Part shown: piece by piece, positions 18,026-28,297 of the stretch | How positions within the stretch are numbered: position 1 is the first letter of the stretch | Layout of the letters: every line of letters starts with the position of its first letter | The notes under the pieces: model-generated | Told to the model about the DNA's origin: nothing | Databases searched by the model: none | What the model saw: only the letters and a program-made list of their open reading frames with translations | DNA from: Samsonia erythrinae | GTDB lineage: Bacteria; Pseudomonadota; Gammaproteobacteria; Enterobacterales; Enterobacteriaceae | Length of the DNA stretch: 64,000 bases | Reading direction: 5' to 3' | Assembly: GCF_004342665.1 (NCBI RefSeq) | Contig: NZ_SMBY01000008.1 | Location: forward strand, 1 to 64,000 | Translations under genes and position numbers: made by a program

Positions 18026-19306
18026 CTACGCCGCCGCCACGACAAAAAGCTGATTAAAACCGTCGATCTCCCGCATATACGCAATATGCTTCCCATCCGG
18101 GGAAAAGACCACGGCATCCCCACTGGGCGCGCGGTCCGTTCTCGGCGTCAGCCGGACTAACTCGCCGTTTTGCGCATCACACAGCATAATGCTGTTATCA
18201 CACACAAACGCCAGCGAATGCCCTGCGGGATGCCAGCTAAAAGCAGACTGTATACCGAATTTTGCATCGGTTACTTGCCTTGGCTCTCCGCCATTCGGGG
18301 AAATGGTCCATAGCTGCACCACGCCCGTCTCATCCCGCATCAGAAAAGCGATCTCACGACCATCAGGCGAGGCTCGCAGCCAATGACGCGGCAGGTTTAC
18401 CAACCCAGGGTAGCGGCGCTGATGCGTAAAGGTCAGACGCCGTTGTTGCACTCCCGCAGGCGGCGCGGGCATTGACGTGGCCGTTCCCGCCAGCGGTCTT
18501 TCCCCTTCTTTGGCGTAATCGTCCAGTTCGTCCGGCAAATCCACAATAAAGACTTCGGGGACTTTCGTTCCGTCCGCTGCGCAAGTATCGCCGATAAAGG
18601 CCAGCGCCCAGCGCTGGCGCGAACCATCCCGTCGGATATAGCCTGCCGTTCCTACCCAACCTTCTTCATAAGCACGGTTAATCTCATCGCTGCCGGGCTG
18701 CGGTCGGGGCGTCGTTTTGCTGACCAGCACGCAATAGTGGCTGCCGTCATATTCACGCGGATGGCGTTTTGCAACGGTGACGGCCTGTAGCGGCACCGCC
18801 ACGCCGACATTGCGTAAATCCAATGCCGGATCGCATTCATGCAACACGTGATCGTTATAGGTGAAGCTCAGGCGGCTCGCATCGGGGCTGAAAACGTGGA
18901 CATGCGTGCCGCCGCGCAGCGCGCCGGCCTGGTAAGGCGGCGTAATCGCCAGTGCATCAAGCGTCATCGCCTTTTCTCGCTGACTATCCGCGACTATCGT
19001 CCCGCGGCGGTGGTGGAAATCGTACTGCCAGTCGCTGTCGGGATTTTCCGGCCCGTGAATGAAGACATAGCGCTGCGGCGCCTGCGGGCTACAGGTGACC
19101 ACGCCGACGTGTGCCCCCGCCGTCGCCCGATAGATCACCTCGGTTTTCAGGCTCTTAAGGTGTACGCGTTCGATTGTCAGCCCTGTGAATGAAGATCCGC
19201 CAGGTCTGACATCATAAACCAACCACTCACCATCACAGGAGTAGCAATTAATATTGGTAATTTGATGACCAGCAGCATTAAACGTTATCTGTTTATCAAT
19301 AAGCAA
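18026..19306 (-). CDS. yidR: YidR-like beta-propeller protein (DUF3748)
   Basis: This 426-residue protein matches E. coli YidR from QITF onward (WLVYDVRPGGSSFTG, HVGVVTCSPQAPQRYVFIHG, YDFHHRRG). It has WD/TolB-like repeats, such as RLSFTYNDH, EIAFLMRDETGVVQLWTIS and HIAYMREIDGFNQLFVV, consistent with a beta-propeller. There is no signal peptide. The most upstream in-frame start is a TTG at 19306 with a weak GGGGT; no in-frame ATG lies near the expected N-terminus, so the start is uncertain by a few codons. The function is unknown. The fold is shared with oligogalacturonate lyase, but the YidR motifs fit better. Confidence 0.85.
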   Translation of the reverse strand: MLIDKQITFNAAGHQITNINCYSCDGEWLVYDVRPGGSSFTGLTIERVHLKSLKTEVIYRATAGAHVGVVTCSPQAPQRYVFIHGPENPDSDWQYDFHHRRGTIVADSQREKAMTLDALAITPPYQAGALRGGTHVHVFSPDASRLSFTYNDHVLHECDPALDLRNVGVAVPLQAVTVAKRHPREYDGSHYCVLVSKTTPRPQPGSDEINRAYEEGWVGTAGYIRRDGSRQRWALAFIGDTCAADGTKVPEVFIVDLPDELDDYAKEGERPLAGTATSMPAPPAGVQQRRLTFTHQRRYPGLVNLPRHWLRASPDGREIAFLMRDETGVVQLWTISPNGGEPRQVTDAKFGIQSAFSWHPAGHSLAFVCDNSIMLCDAQNGELVRLTPRTDRAPSGDAVVFSPDGKHIAYMREIDGFNQLFVVAAA

Positions 19307-19539
19307 AACACTACCCCATTTATCAAAAAAGACGCGACAGTTTGTAAAATCTCCGCCAGTTAAAACATAAGACGTTGTTTTATTTTAAAAAAATCCAACA
19401 ACCTTCATCATTTTTATTCAAAAAAATAGAAAGAGAAGCTCAATAACATCTGTTTTTTAATTCATTAGCATCGGCGTAACATTCTTCCTATCGAGAGGGC
19501 AGGCCCTTTCACCTATCAACAAAAAAAGGATAAGACATC

Positions 19540-19797
19540 ATGAAAAACGTAAAAACCATCGCCGCTGCTGTTGTTCTCGCCACCGTCTCTTTCGGTGCTT
19601 CTGCCGCTGAGTATGTTTCCCCTTCACAGGCTCAGAATCTGGAAAAAGCCGGTGTCGTTACCGCGACGGCGAAAGACCTCGGCTCGCTACAGGCTAAGCT
19701 CGCCATGAAAGCGGAAAAAGCAGGCGCTAAAGCTTATACCATTACGTCTGCGACCGGTAATGACCAGTTGCATGGCTCTGCGGTAATCTACAATTAA
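19540..19797 (+). CDS. Small secreted DUF1471 (YdgH/BhsA/McbA-like) protein
   Basis: This 85-residue protein has a clear signal peptide (about residues 1-22, GASA cleavage) and a DUF1471 domain (NLEKAGVVTATAKDLGSLQAKLAMKAEKAGAKAYTI, ending DQLHGSAVIYN). The family is periplasmic and induced by stresses such as acid, metal or biofilm conditions. An AAAAAGGA ribosome site lies before ATG 19540. It is a monocistronic unit with its own terminator. Which paralogue it is cannot be told. Confidence 0.85.
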   Translation: MKNVKTIAAAVVLATVSFGASAAEYVSPSQAQNLEKAGVVTATAKDLGSLQAKLAMKAEKAGAKAYTITSATGNDQLHGSAVIYN

Positions 19798-19858
19798 TGA
19801 CGATTCTCCCCGACAATGTTCCCGGATAAACCCGTAAAACATTCTGTATTACCCTCTT

Positions 19859-19895
19859 CCGGTTTGCTTCCTCATCAGAGCAAGCCGGTTTTTTT
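19859..19895 (+). terminator. Terminator after the DUF1471 gene
   Basis: CCGGTTTGCT pairs with AGCAAGCCGG (one G-T pair), followed by TTTTTTT. Confidence 0.85.
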
Positions 19896-20058
19896 GCGTG
19901 AACGATGACGTTAACTGCGCTGATTTTTAGCATTTCCTCCTTTTGACTATAAAAACGACAAATTGAGATTTAAAAAGCCCGCCCCTCACCTGTTACCTTT
20001 ATCTCCTGATGTTGCATTTTCTCACCGTAATTTTATTTTTCGTTATAAGGGAAGCATT

Positions 20059-21096
20059 ATGCACGGGCGACGAACAAGAGGATCAACCGCAGAAAGACGT
20101 GGAGAGGGAGCGCGCAAAAACGCCGCGTCATGGATGAAAATGACGGGGTGGTTACGTCCAATACCCGTGTTTCTGGCCGCCTGCGTTGCGCTGTTCACGT
20201 CCAGCGCCTATGCGCAGGACAGCGTACCGACGCAGTTACGCATCGGTTATCAGAAAGGATCGATCAGTCTGGTGCTGGCAAAATCACACCAACTGCTGGA
20301 AGAGCAGTTCCCCAAGACCAAAATCAGCTGGGTTGAATTCCCCGCCGGGCCGCAGATGCTGGAAGCGCTAAACGTCGGCAGCATCGATCTGGGCGGCACG
20401 GGCGATATCCCGCCTATTTTCGCGCAGGCCGCGGGGGCTGACCTGCTGTATGTCGGCGCAGAACCCCCTAAACCGGAAGCCGAAGTGATTCTGGTGCGGG
20501 AAAACAGCCCGGTAAAAACCGTTGCCGACCTGAAAGGCCGTAAGGTCGCCTTCCAGAAAGGCTCCAGCGCGCATAACACGCTGCTGCGGGCGTTGCAACG
20601 CGACGGTCTGACCTTTACCGACATCAAACCCACTTATCTGACCCCGGCTGACGCGCGCGCGGCGTTCCAGCAGGGCAACGTCGATGCATGGGCAATCTGG
20701 GATCCCTACTATTCCGCCGCGCTGTTGGAAGGCGGCGTCCGGGTGCTGGTTGACAGCAGCGGGCTGGAGAAAACCGGCTCCTTCTACCTCGCTTCCCGCC
20801 CTTATACCGAAGCACACGGCACGTTTATTCGTCAGGTTCTGGACACGCTGACCAAAGCCGACGCATTAACCCTCAGTGACCGGGCGCAAAGCGTCACGCT
20901 GCTGGCCAATGCGGTGGGGCTACCGGAAAAAGTGATTGAAACGGCGCTCGATCACCGCCCGCCGACGGCCATTAAGCCGCTGGATGCCGCCACGATCAAG
21001 GCGCAGCAATCCACGGCCAACCTGTTTTATGAAAACCGTCTGATCCCCGTGAAGGTCAATATCGCGGAGCGCGTCTGGCAACCCCAAACGCATTAA
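20059..21096 (+). CDS. ssuA: Aliphatic sulfonate-binding protein SsuA
   Basis: This periplasmic alkanesulfonate-binding protein (345 residues; E. coli SsuA is 319) feeds SsuBC. The mature part is very like E. coli SsuA (LRIGYQKGSISLVLAKSHQLLE, ISWVEFPAGPQMLEALNVGSID, WAIWDPYYSAALL). The start ATG 20059 has AAGGGAAG upstream. It gives an unusually long, Arg-rich N-region of about 25 residues before a typical signal core (PVFLAACVALFTSSAYA). Internal ATGs at residues 26 and 28 would give a normal signal peptide but lack a ribosome site. It is the first gene of ssuADCB, and ssuE is absent. The operon is expected to be on in sulfate limitation under Cbl/CysB. Confidence 0.94.
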   Translation: MHGRRTRGSTAERRGEGARKNAASWMKMTGWLRPIPVFLAACVALFTSSAYAQDSVPTQLRIGYQKGSISLVLAKSHQLLEEQFPKTKISWVEFPAGPQMLEALNVGSIDLGGTGDIPPIFAQAAGADLLYVGAEPPKPEAEVILVRENSPVKTVADLKGRKVAFQKGSSAHNTLLRALQRDGLTFTDIKPTYLTPADARAAFQQGNVDAWAIWDPYYSAALLEGGVRVLVDSSGLEKTGSFYLASRPYTEAHGTFIRQVLDTLTKADALTLSDRAQSVTLLANAVGLPEKVIETALDHRPPTAIKPLDAATIKAQQSTANLFYENRLIPVKVNIAERVWQPQTH

Positions 21097-21135
21097 TTCA
21101 CTTAATACACAGCTTACCGTTCAGGAGAACACGCC

Positions 21136-22278
21136 ATGAGTCTTAACGTATTCTGGTTTCTGCCTACTCACGGAGACGGGCGCTATCTCGGCAGCGCAGA
21201 AGGTGCCCGTCAGGTTGACTACAGCTATCTGCAACAGGTCGCGCAAGCCGCGGAACGACAGGGATTCGGCGGCGTCTTATTGCCAACGGGCCGTTCCTGC
21301 GAGGATTCCTGGCTAGTGGCGGCATCGCTCATCCCTGTAACGCAGCGGCTGAAGTTTCTTGTCGCCCTTCGCCCCGGCGTGATTTCCCCCACCATCGCCG
21401 CACGTCAGGCCGCGACATTGGACAGGTTGTCTAATGGACGGGCGCTATTCAATCTGGTCACCGGCGGCGATCCGGAAGAACTCGCCGCCGAGGGATTGTT
21501 TCTCAGTCATGAAGAGCGCTACGAAGCCTCCGCGGAATTCACCCATGTCTGGCGCAGATTATTGGAAGGCGAAACCGTGGATTTCGCGGGCAAACACATT
21601 CAGGTAAAAGACGCCAAACTGCTTTATTCTCCCGTGCAGCAACCGCGTCCGCCGCTCTACTTTGGCGGCTCTTCCGAAGCCGCGCAGAATCTGGCCGCAG
21701 AACAGGTCGATCTTTACCTGACATGGGGCGAAACACCGGAACAGGTGAAAGAGAAGCTGGCGGAGGTTCGCGCTAAAGCCGCGGCGCAAAATCGAGAGGT
21801 ACGCTTCGGCATTCGTCTGCACGTTATCGTGCGGGAAACCACGGAAGAAGCCTGGCAGGAAGCCGAGCGGCTGATTTCACATCTTGACGATAAAACCATC
21901 GCCGATGCACAGGCGGCGCTGGCACGCTTTGACTCGGTCGGACAGCAGCGAATGGCTGCGCTGCACGGCGGTAAAAAGGAGAATCTGGAGATCAGTCCAA
22001 ACCTGTGGGCAGGCATTGGTCTGGTGCGCGGTGGCGCGGGTACAGCGCTGGTCGGCGACGGTCCGACGGTCGCCGAGCGCATTCAGGAATATGCCGACCT
22101 GGGGATTGATACTTTCATCTTGTCTGGTTATCCGCATCTGGAAGAGGCCTATCGGGTAGGTGAACTGTTGTTCCCGCACCTCAATCTGGTGCAGCAACCG
22201 ACGCCGCTCCATGCGGTAAACCCTGCCGGAGAAGTGATAGCAAATCGCTATGTGCCGCGTAAGGTTTCACAGAGCTGA
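21136..22278 (+). CDS. ssuD: FMNH2-dependent alkanesulfonate monooxygenase SsuD
   Basis: This luciferase-family monooxygenase (380 residues; E. coli SsuD 381) uses FMNH2 and O2 to cleave alkanesulfonates into aldehyde and sulfite in the cytoplasm. The N-terminus ([16 protein letters not shown]), [14 protein letters not shown] with the conserved Cys, and the FNLVTGGDP region match the family. It needs a reductase (SsuE) for FMNH2; no ssuE gene is seen in this cluster, so a reductase must come from elsewhere. It follows ssuA by 39 nt with an AGGAG site. Confidence 0.95.
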   Translation: MSLNVFWFLPTHGDGRYLGSAEGARQVDYSYLQQVAQAAERQGFGGVLLPTGRSCEDSWLVAASLIPVTQRLKFLVALRPGVISPTIAARQAATLDRLSNGRALFNLVTGGDPEELAAEGLFLSHEERYEASAEFTHVWRRLLEGETVDFAGKHIQVKDAKLLYSPVQQPRPPLYFGGSSEAAQNLAAEQVDLYLTWGETPEQVKEKLAEVRAKAAAQNREVRFGIRLHVIVRETTEEAWQEAERLISHLDDKTIADAQAALARFDSVGQQRMAALHGGKKENLEISPNLWAGIGLVRGGAGTALVGDGPTVAERIQEYADLGIDTFILSGYPHLEEAYRVGELLFPHLNLVQQPTPLHAVNPAGEVIANRYVPRKVSQS

Positions 22279-22287
22279 GGTAACACC

Positions 22288-23082
22288 ATGGCAAGAACGC
22301 ATTCTGCGCTGGCACAGCGATTAGCCCCTTTCCTGCTCCCCGTGGCGCTGCTAGTCGCGTGGCAAATCTCGGTTGAATTCGGTTGGCTGTCCAGCCGGAT
22401 CCTGCCCGCGCCCAGCGCGGTTATTACCGCCGGCTGGTCGCTCATCGTCAGCGGCGAGCTGTGGCGGCATTTGGCCATCAGCGGCTGGCGCGCCCTGATT
22501 GGGTTTGCTATCGGCGGGGGGATCGGGCTGGCGCTCGGTTTCATCACCGGGCTGTCTCAATGGGGCGAACGCCTGCTGGACAGTTCGGTGCAGATGATCC
22601 GCAACGTCCCCCATCTGGCGTTGATCCCGCTGGTCATCCTGTGGTTTGGCATTGATGAAGCGGCCAAAATCTTTCTGGTCGCACTGGGCACGCTGTTTCC
22701 GGTTTATCTCAATACCTATCACGGTATTAAGAATATCGATCGCGGCCTGCTGGAAATGGCGCGCAGCTACGGGTTATCCGGCCTGAGTCTGTTCTATCAG
22801 GTGGTGTTGCCCGGCGCATTGCCGTCCATCATGGTCGGCATTCGCTTTGCGCTCGGCTTCATGTGGTTGACGCTGATCGTCGCAGAAACCATTTCGGCCA
22901 ACGCCGGGATCGGCTACCTCGCCATGAATGCCCGCGAATTTCTGCAAACGGATGTCGTCGTTGTCGCCATCATCCTTTACGCGCTGCTCGGCAAACTGGC
23001 CGACCTGAGCGCACAGGGGTTGGAGCGCATTTGGCTGCGCTGGAACCCGGCTTATCAAACGTCATCGGGGGATGCATCATGA
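22288..23082 (+). CDS. ssuC: Aliphatic sulfonate ABC transporter permease SsuC
   Basis: This inner-membrane permease (264 residues) has six hydrophobic segments and the EAA-type loop [24 protein letters not shown]. It belongs to the SsuC/TauC family, and context with ssuA, ssuD and ssuB sets the substrate. It starts 9 nt after ssuD, and its stop overlaps the ssuB ATG as ATGA (23079-23082). Confidence 0.95.
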   Translation: MARTHSALAQRLAPFLLPVALLVAWQISVEFGWLSSRILPAPSAVITAGWSLIVSGELWRHLAISGWRALIGFAIGGGIGLALGFITGLSQWGERLLDSSVQMIRNVPHLALIPLVILWFGIDEAAKIFLVALGTLFPVYLNTYHGIKNIDRGLLEMARSYGLSGLSLFYQVVLPGALPSIMVGIRFALGFMWLTLIVAETISANAGIGYLAMNAREFLQTDVVVVAIILYALLGKLADLSAQGLERIWLRWNPAYQTSSGDAS

Positions 23083-23891
23083 CCGCTTTTACCGATTCCG
23101 CAACGCCACTTCATTCCGCCTCGCCGTTCACCCGAGGTACGCCGCTAGTGCTGGATGCCATCACTAAACGCTATGGCCACCGCACCGTCCTGGATAACGT
23201 GCAATTGCACATTCCTTCCGGGCAGTTTGTCGCTATCGTCGGGCGCAGCGGCTGCGGTAAGAGCACGTTGCTGCGCCTGATTGCCGGGCTGGAAGCCCCC
23301 AGCAGCGGCGAACTTTTGACGGGTAGTGCGCCGCTTAGCAGCGTAAAAGACGACACGCGACTGATGTTTCAGGAGGCGCGCCTGTTGCCGTGGAAAAAGG
23401 TGATCGATAACGTCGGGCTGGGACTGCGCGGCAACTGGCGTGCAAAAGCGCAGGATGCGCTGGCCTCGGTCGGGTTGGCCGATCGCGCCAACGACTGGCC
23501 GGCGGCGTTGTCCGGCGGTCAGAAACAGCGCGTCGCACTGGCGCGCGCGCTTATTCACCATCCGCGCCTGCTGCTGTTGGATGAGCCGCTGGGGGCGCTG
23601 GACGCCTTAACCCGCATTGAGATGCAAAGCCTGATTGAAAACCTGTGGCTTCAGCACGGGTTCACCGTCCTGCTGGTCACGCACGACGTCTCCGAAGCCA
23701 TTGCGCTGGCCGACAAGGTCATTTTGATTGAAGAGGGGCGCGTGGGGATGGACATCCAGATCGACCTGCCTCGCCCCCGGCGTCGCGGTTCGGCAAAACT
23801 GGCGGAGCTGGAAGCCCGCGTGCTGGAGCGCGTGCTGACGCCGACAACAGCGACAACGGCGACGACGCTGCCTCATAAGGCGGCGATATAA
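23079..23891 (+). CDS. ssuB: Aliphatic sulfonate ABC transporter ATPase SsuB
   Basis: This ATPase (270 residues) has Walker [10 protein letters not shown] (about residues 53-61), signature LSGGQKQR, and Walker [13 protein letters not shown]. It drives SsuC. I chose ATG 23079, which overlaps ssuC; a longer reading upstream lies inside ssuC. The C-terminal tail is long and Thr-rich ([10 protein letters not shown]). Confidence 0.95.
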   Translation: MTAFTDSATPLHSASPFTRGTPLVLDAITKRYGHRTVLDNVQLHIPSGQFVAIVGRSGCGKSTLLRLIAGLEAPSSGELLTGSAPLSSVKDDTRLMFQEARLLPWKKVIDNVGLGLRGNWRAKAQDALASVGLADRANDWPAALSGGQKQRVALARALIHHPRLLLLDEPLGALDALTRIEMQSLIENLWLQHGFTVLLVTHDVSEAIALADKVILIEEGRVGMDIQIDLPRPRRRGSAKLAELEARVLERVLTPTTATTATTLPHKAAI

Positions 23892-23896
23892 CGTCG

Positions 23897-23926
23897 CAGG
23901 CAGGTAAGATGGCGCTTACCTGCCTG
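23897..23926. terminator. Hairpin between convergent ssuB and dgoT
   Basis: CAGGCAGGTAAG and CTTACCTGCCTG form a perfect 12-bp stem with a 6-nt loop between the two convergent stops. No T-tract follows on either strand, so it probably marks transcript ends in a bidirectional way. Confidence 0.6.
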
Positions 23927-23953
23927 TCATAACACCAGTATCAGTATCGCGGA

Positions 23954-25243
23954 TTACCCTACGCGCTCAACCTTGCCGACGAGGAAGATGTAAGACAACG
24001 CGCCGATCAAGGCAACGCCCGCAATGTAAGTGAGCGCCGGAGCAAAACCATAATCCTGCGCCAGATAGCCAATGATTAACGGTACCGTGATCCCCCCCAG
24101 GCCACCGACAAAGTTGAATACGCCGCCGGTCAGGCCAATCAGACGGATCGGCGCCAGCGATGAGACCAACGACCAGGTGATGGAGGCAAAACCGTTACCG
24201 AAGAACGCCACGGCCATCAGCGTCATAATCCACATCGGATCGTTGGTGTAGTTCGCACCCATGATACAAGTGGAAATCAATAAGCCGCAGATAATCGGCG
24301 TTTTACGCGCCAGACCGAGCGATTTACCGCTGCGCACCAGACGGTCCGCGACAAACCCGGACAGCAATACCCCTACAAACGCCGCAAGGAAAGGCACAAT
24401 CGTCATAAAGCCCGCCGTCAAGGCGTTGATCTGTTTTTCCTGCGTCAGATAGTTAGGGAACCACGTCAGGAAGAACCACAACGTCGAGGTGACGGCGAAC
24501 TGCCCGATATAAACGCCTACCAGTTTGCGGTTAAACACCAGCTTCCAGTCGGCTGCGGTCAACGGCGTGCGCGCCTTTTTCTCGGTCGGCGCATCACCAT
24601 CGATGATCCCCCCGCCTTCGGCGATATAATCCAGCTCGGCCTGATTGATCCCTTTGCTTTTCTTCGGTGACTGATACACAAAGTGCCAGATGAGCGCCCA
24701 GACGATACCAATCCCGCCGGTGACAATAAACACCCAGTGCCAGCTTAAGACTTCCTGAAGCCAGATTAATAACGGCGTGAGGAACGCCAGGCCGACAAAC
24801 TGGCCGGAAGTATAGAAGCCAACGGCAGAAGCACGCTCCTGTTCAGGGAACCAGCTGGTTACCATGCGGTTGTTCGTTGGAAACGCTGGCGCCTCAAAAA
24901 GCCCGGTCACGGCGCGTAAGCCAATCAATGACGCTAAACCGGTAGCAAAACCTTGTAATAAGGTCGCAATCGACCATCCCAGGATGGCGATAAAATAAGT
25001 CACCTTGGAACCGACGCGGTCAAGAAACCAGCCGCCCGGGATTTGGCACAGAGTATAGGTCCAGGCAAACGCGGAGAAGATATAGCCCATTTGCGTTTTT
25101 GAGATACCAAACTCTTCCTGAATATGGGCCGACGCTACAGCCAGATTGGCCCGATCCACATAGCAGATAACCACCGTAATAAAAATCATCAGTAACGTGA
25201 GATAACGGCGTTTTGTAGGACGGGTAGTTAATGTCATATCCAT
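23954..25243 (-). CDS. dgoT: D-galactonate transporter DgoT
   Basis: This MFS anion:cation symporter (429 residues) has 12 hydrophobic segments and imports D-galactonate with protons. It is near-identical to E. coli DgoT across [57 protein letters not shown] and [20 protein letters not shown]. It is the last gene of the dgo cluster, but separated from dgoD by 411 nt with a nested inverted repeat, so it may have its own expression level. Confidence 0.96.
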   Translation of the reverse strand: MDMTLTTRPTKRRYLTLLMIFITVVICYVDRANLAVASAHIQEEFGISKTQMGYIFSAFAWTYTLCQIPGGWFLDRVGSKVTYFIAILGWSIATLLQGFATGLASLIGLRAVTGLFEAPAFPTNNRMVTSWFPEQERASAVGFYTSGQFVGLAFLTPLLIWLQEVLSWHWVFIVTGGIGIVWALIWHFVYQSPKKSKGINQAELDYIAEGGGIIDGDAPTEKKARTPLTAADWKLVFNRKLVGVYIGQFAVTSTLWFFLTWFPNYLTQEKQINALTAGFMTIVPFLAAFVGVLLSGFVADRLVRSGKSLGLARKTPIICGLLISTCIMGANYTNDPMWIMTLMAVAFFGNGFASITWSLVSSLAPIRLIGLTGGVFNFVGGLGGITVPLIIGYLAQDYGFAPALTYIAGVALIGALSYIFLVGKVERVG

Positions 25244-25654
25244 CTTATTTTCCTGTTATTTCTATTTATGCCTGTCATATTACAACTGCATATGCATTGA
25301 TTGTTCTGAAAATGGAATAAATCAGATTTATTTAACGGGCACGCAGAGTGATCCCCGCTATTTCAACCATCAATAACATGAGCCGTTGACATGCTTTATT
25401 TTTTGATTAAACAACCACACATCATCAATATGTTCCCATACCAATCATGTCCTGTTATTTAAAACCCCGGTGATGATGAACGCATAATAAATAGAACCTG
25501 AATCTCCCCAACATGAATAAAATAAAACATCCGTCCCTCACAAAATACGCTATTTTGTGATAAACCACGGTCGTTCTATTACGACATGTTGGGGATTCGC
25601 GTTATGTATTATCCGTTATTTATATCCTAACGCATTGTATAGGATAAAAATGTA
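25244..25654. other. Gap between dgoD and dgoT
   Basis: No gene is visible in these 411 bases. It is AT-rich, holds the nested inverted repeats at 25505-25595, and must carry the dgoT leader and perhaps a separate promoter. Confidence 0.6.
25505..25595. repeat. Nested inverted repeats between dgoD and dgoT
   Basis: Outer arms TCCCCAACATG (25505-25515) and CATGTTGGGGA (25585-25595) enclose inner arms TCACAAAATA and TATTTTGTGA (25538-25560). The outer arms extend imperfectly into GAAT/ATTC. The whole could fold into one branched hairpin in the dgo transcript, or be a small mobile palindrome. I know no name for it. Confidence 0.7.
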
Positions 25655-26803
25655 TTACCACTCAGCGACAGCGCCGTCAGAATAACGCCACACCGGATTA
25701 CGCCAGTCCGGCGCATTTTTACTCCGTTCGATAACCAGCTCCTCATTAATTTCCACACCCAGGCCCGGTTTATTCAACGGATAGAAATGGCCGTCGGTCA
25801 TCGCAAAATCTTCTTTATTGATAACGTAGTCCAGCAACTCCGCGCCTTTATTATAATGAATGCCCATACTTTGCTCCTGGAATACGGCATTACGCGCAAC
25901 AAAGTCGAGGTGTAAACAGGACGCTAATGCAATGGGACCTAATGGGCAGTGAGGAGCCAACGCCACATCATAAGATTCCGCCATCGCGGCAATTTTAAAA
26001 CATTCGGTAATGCCGCCCGCGTGAGACAGATCCGGCTGAATAATGGCCAGCCCGCCGTCCGCCAATACGCGTTTAAAATCAAAACGAGAGAACATACGTT
26101 CGCCCGCTGCAATCGGCAGGTGGGTTTGCGCCGCCAGACGAGGATAATATTCAGCCTGCTCAGCCAGCACGGGTTCTTCAATGAACAGCGGACGATACGG
26201 CTCCAGTTCCTTGATCAAAATTTTCGCCATTGGCGCATCGACACGGCCGTGGAAATCCAGACCGAACTCAATGCTGTTGCCAAAGGCTTCACGGATTTCA
26301 GCCACCACCGCCACTGCGGCATCAACTTTGCGTGAGTTATCAATGATGCCCATCTCTTCACAGCCGTTCAGCTTGAAGGTGTCAAAGCCGATAGCCGTCA
26401 GTTTCTTGATGCCGTCAATCACGTCCGCCGGGCGATCGCCGCCAACCCAGCTGTAAGCTTTGATTTTATCGCGCACCAGTCCACCCAGTAACTGATAAAC
26501 CGGCACACCCAACGCCTTGCCTTTGATATCCCACAGTGCCTGATCGATACCCGCGATGGCGCTCATCAGAATCGGGCCGCCGCGATAAAAACCCGCACGG
26601 TAAAGGACCTGCCAGATATCATTGATGCGCGCCGGATCCTGACCAATCAGATAGTCGGACAGTTCATGAACGGCGGCTTCCACCGTGCGCGCGCGCCCTT
26701 CGATAACCGGTTCACCCCAGCCGACAATGCCTTCATCGGTTTCAATCTTCAGAAACATCCAGCGTGGCGGCAGCCGGTACGTTGTGATTTTGGTAATTTT
26801 CAT
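25655..26803 (-). CDS. dgoD: D-galactonate dehydratase DgoD
   Basis: This enolase-superfamily enzyme (382 residues, as in E. coli) dehydrates D-galactonate to 2-keto-3-deoxy-D-galactonate in the cytoplasm. Mg2+ ligands D183, E209 and E235, and bases H185 and H285 are all present ([27 protein letters not shown]) at the positions known for the E. coli enzyme. Its start overlaps the dgoA stop as TAATG at 26803. Confidence 0.97.
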   Translation of the reverse strand: MKITKITTYRLPPRWMFLKIETDEGIVGWGEPVIEGRARTVEAAVHELSDYLIGQDPARINDIWQVLYRAGFYRGGPILMSAIAGIDQALWDIKGKALGVPVYQLLGGLVRDKIKAYSWVGGDRPADVIDGIKKLTAIGFDTFKLNGCEEMGIIDNSRKVDAAVAVVAEIREAFGNSIEFGLDFHGRVDAPMAKILIKELEPYRPLFIEEPVLAEQAEYYPRLAAQTHLPIAAGERMFSRFDFKRVLADGGLAIIQPDLSHAGGITECFKIAAMAESYDVALAPHCPLGPIALASCLHLDFVARNAVFQEQSMGIHYNKGAELLDYVINKEDFAMTDGHFYPLNKPGLGVEINEELVIERSKNAPDWRNPVWRYSDGAVAEW

Positions 26804-27417
26804 TAAACAGCATCCTTATAGGCGTTAACAAATGCGTGTGCTTTTTGCGCGGTCACTTCGACCGACTGACCGGCTCGATACAGATCGCTGCCTAAGCCGG
26901 CACCGATGCAACCTGCACGAAGGTAATCCTTCAGGTTTTCTGGCGTGATACCGCCAACGGCAAAGACGGGGATTTCTTTTGGCAACACCGCTTTCAACGC
27001 TTTGATGTAGTCCGGCCCAAACGCCGATGACGGGAAAATCTTCAGCGACGACGCCCCGGCCTCCAACGCCGCGAAAGCTTCAGTCGCGGTGGCGCAGCCT
27101 GGGCAGACCGTCATGCCGTAACCCACCGCCCGGCGAATCACCTCGGGAGAAATGTTGGGGGTAACCACCAGCTTGCTGCCAATTTCCTGTAATTTATCGA
27201 CATTTTCGGCTTTTAAGACCGTCCCGGCGCCGATCAGGGCGCGGGTGCCAAAATGTTCCACCGCCAATTGAATACTGTCATACGGATTCGGCGAATTCAG
27301 CGGGATCTCCACCGCATCGAATCCGGCATCCAGCAGCGCCGCGACATGTTCCAGCACCTCATCCGGCGTGATACCGCGCAGAATGGCAATCAAGGGAAGA
27401 TTAGTATTCCAGTTCAT
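26803..27417 (-). CDS. dgoA: 2-dehydro-3-deoxy-6-phosphogalactonate aldolase DgoA
   Basis: This KDPG/KDPGal class I aldolase (204 residues) splits 2-keto-3-deoxy-6-phosphogalactonate into pyruvate and glyceraldehyde-3-phosphate. Schiff-base Lys126 (LKIFPS) and Glu37 (VEIPL) are at the known positions. I chose the ATG at 27417, preceded by GGAG; a TTG two codons earlier is less likely. It overlaps dgoK by 17 nt in another frame and dgoD by 1 nt. Confidence 0.96.
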   Translation of the reverse strand: MNWNTNLPLIAILRGITPDEVLEHVAALLDAGFDAVEIPLNSPNPYDSIQLAVEHFGTRALIGAGTVLKAENVDKLQEIGSKLVVTPNISPEVIRRAVGYGMTVCPGCATATEAFAALEAGASSLKIFPSSAFGPDYIKALKAVLPKEIPVFAVGGITPENLKDYLRAGCIGAGLGSDLYRAGQSVEVTAQKAHAFVNAYKDAV

Positions 27418-28297
27418 TAACAATGCTCCTTATTCCTGCCTGAAAAGCGCGATCGCCGTCCAACGGCTGCCAGCGTAATCCGGCTTGTTGTAATGCCTGC
27501 TCATAGCGCGTCGTGAGCGCAGGGGAGCCGATGACCGTGATCACATCACCCGCCGCGACCTGATAGTGGCGCTGCATTTGTGAGACTTCGTTGCCAATCA
27601 GCAGTCCTGACAGCCAGTCGCTAACGGCGCTTTTCTCCAGACGTCCCAGCACGTGCGCCGCACGGGTTTCAAACAGGCAGCGGATAATGTTGTCGTCGGC
27701 AAAACCCAGTGCCAACCCTTGCTGGAAAGCCTCAGGGGACGGCTGCTGCTCGGTTAGCCCCACGCCAATTAACGACTGCGTCATCAGCAGGTGGTGCAGC
27801 TCGCCGGTCATCACCGTGCGGAAATCCAGCACGGTGCTGTCATCCGCCCGCACCCATTTGGAGTGGGTTCCCGGCATTAAATAAAGAGAAGAAGGACATT
27901 CGCTATACGCGCCAATCAGCTGGGTTTCTTCACCGCGGATCACATTGCAGTTGTCGTCCTGCGCAATGCTCAGCCCCGGCACGATCCAGGCCGCCAGCGG
28001 CCGGGCTTCTTCCACGCGCGTCAGGCGATGGGCGACATCCGTCAGACGGGTCGGACATGACAAATACGGCACGGAAAGCCAGCCCGCATTGCTGCCGATC
28101 ATGCCCGCCATGACGACAGGCACGTTGTGTTGTTGCCACGGCGCAACGATCTGCTGAAAAACCTGCTGCGGCGTCTGGCCGTTCAAGCGTGTCACGCCCG
28201 CTTCAGACTTCACGCTGTCGACACAGGCGCCGTCCAGATACAGCCATGCCCTCAGGTTGGTCGAACCCCAGTCAACGGCGATATAGCTTTCACTCAT
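27401..28297 (-). CDS. dgoK: 2-dehydro-3-deoxygalactonokinase DgoK
   Basis: This sugar-acid kinase (298 residues) phosphorylates 2-keto-3-deoxygalactonate at C6 with ATP. The N-terminal phosphate loop is AVDWGSTNLRAW, followed by MAGMIGSNAGW and LMPGTHSKWV (catalytic region) as in the DgoK family. Its start overlaps the dgoR stop as ATGA. Confidence 0.95.
   Translation of the reverse strand: MSESYIAVDWGSTNLRAWLYLDGACVDSVKSEAGVTRLNGQTPQQVFQQIVAPWQQHNVPVVMAGMIGSNAGWLSVPYLSCPTRLTDVAHRLTRVEEARPLAAWIVPGLSIAQDDNCNVIRGEETQLIGAYSECPSSLYLMPGTHSKWVRADDSTVLDFRTVMTGELHHLLMTQSLIGVGLTEQQPSPEAFQQGLALGFADDNIIRCLFETRAAHVLGRLEKSAVSDWLSGLLIGNEVSQMQRHYQVAAGDVITVIGSPALTTRYEQALQQAGLRWQPLDGDRAFQAGIRSIVNELEY

Noticed and set aside
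18026-19306. Possible oligogalacturonate lyase
   Set aside because: The propeller fold is shared, but the motifs and gene position match YidR (DUF3748).
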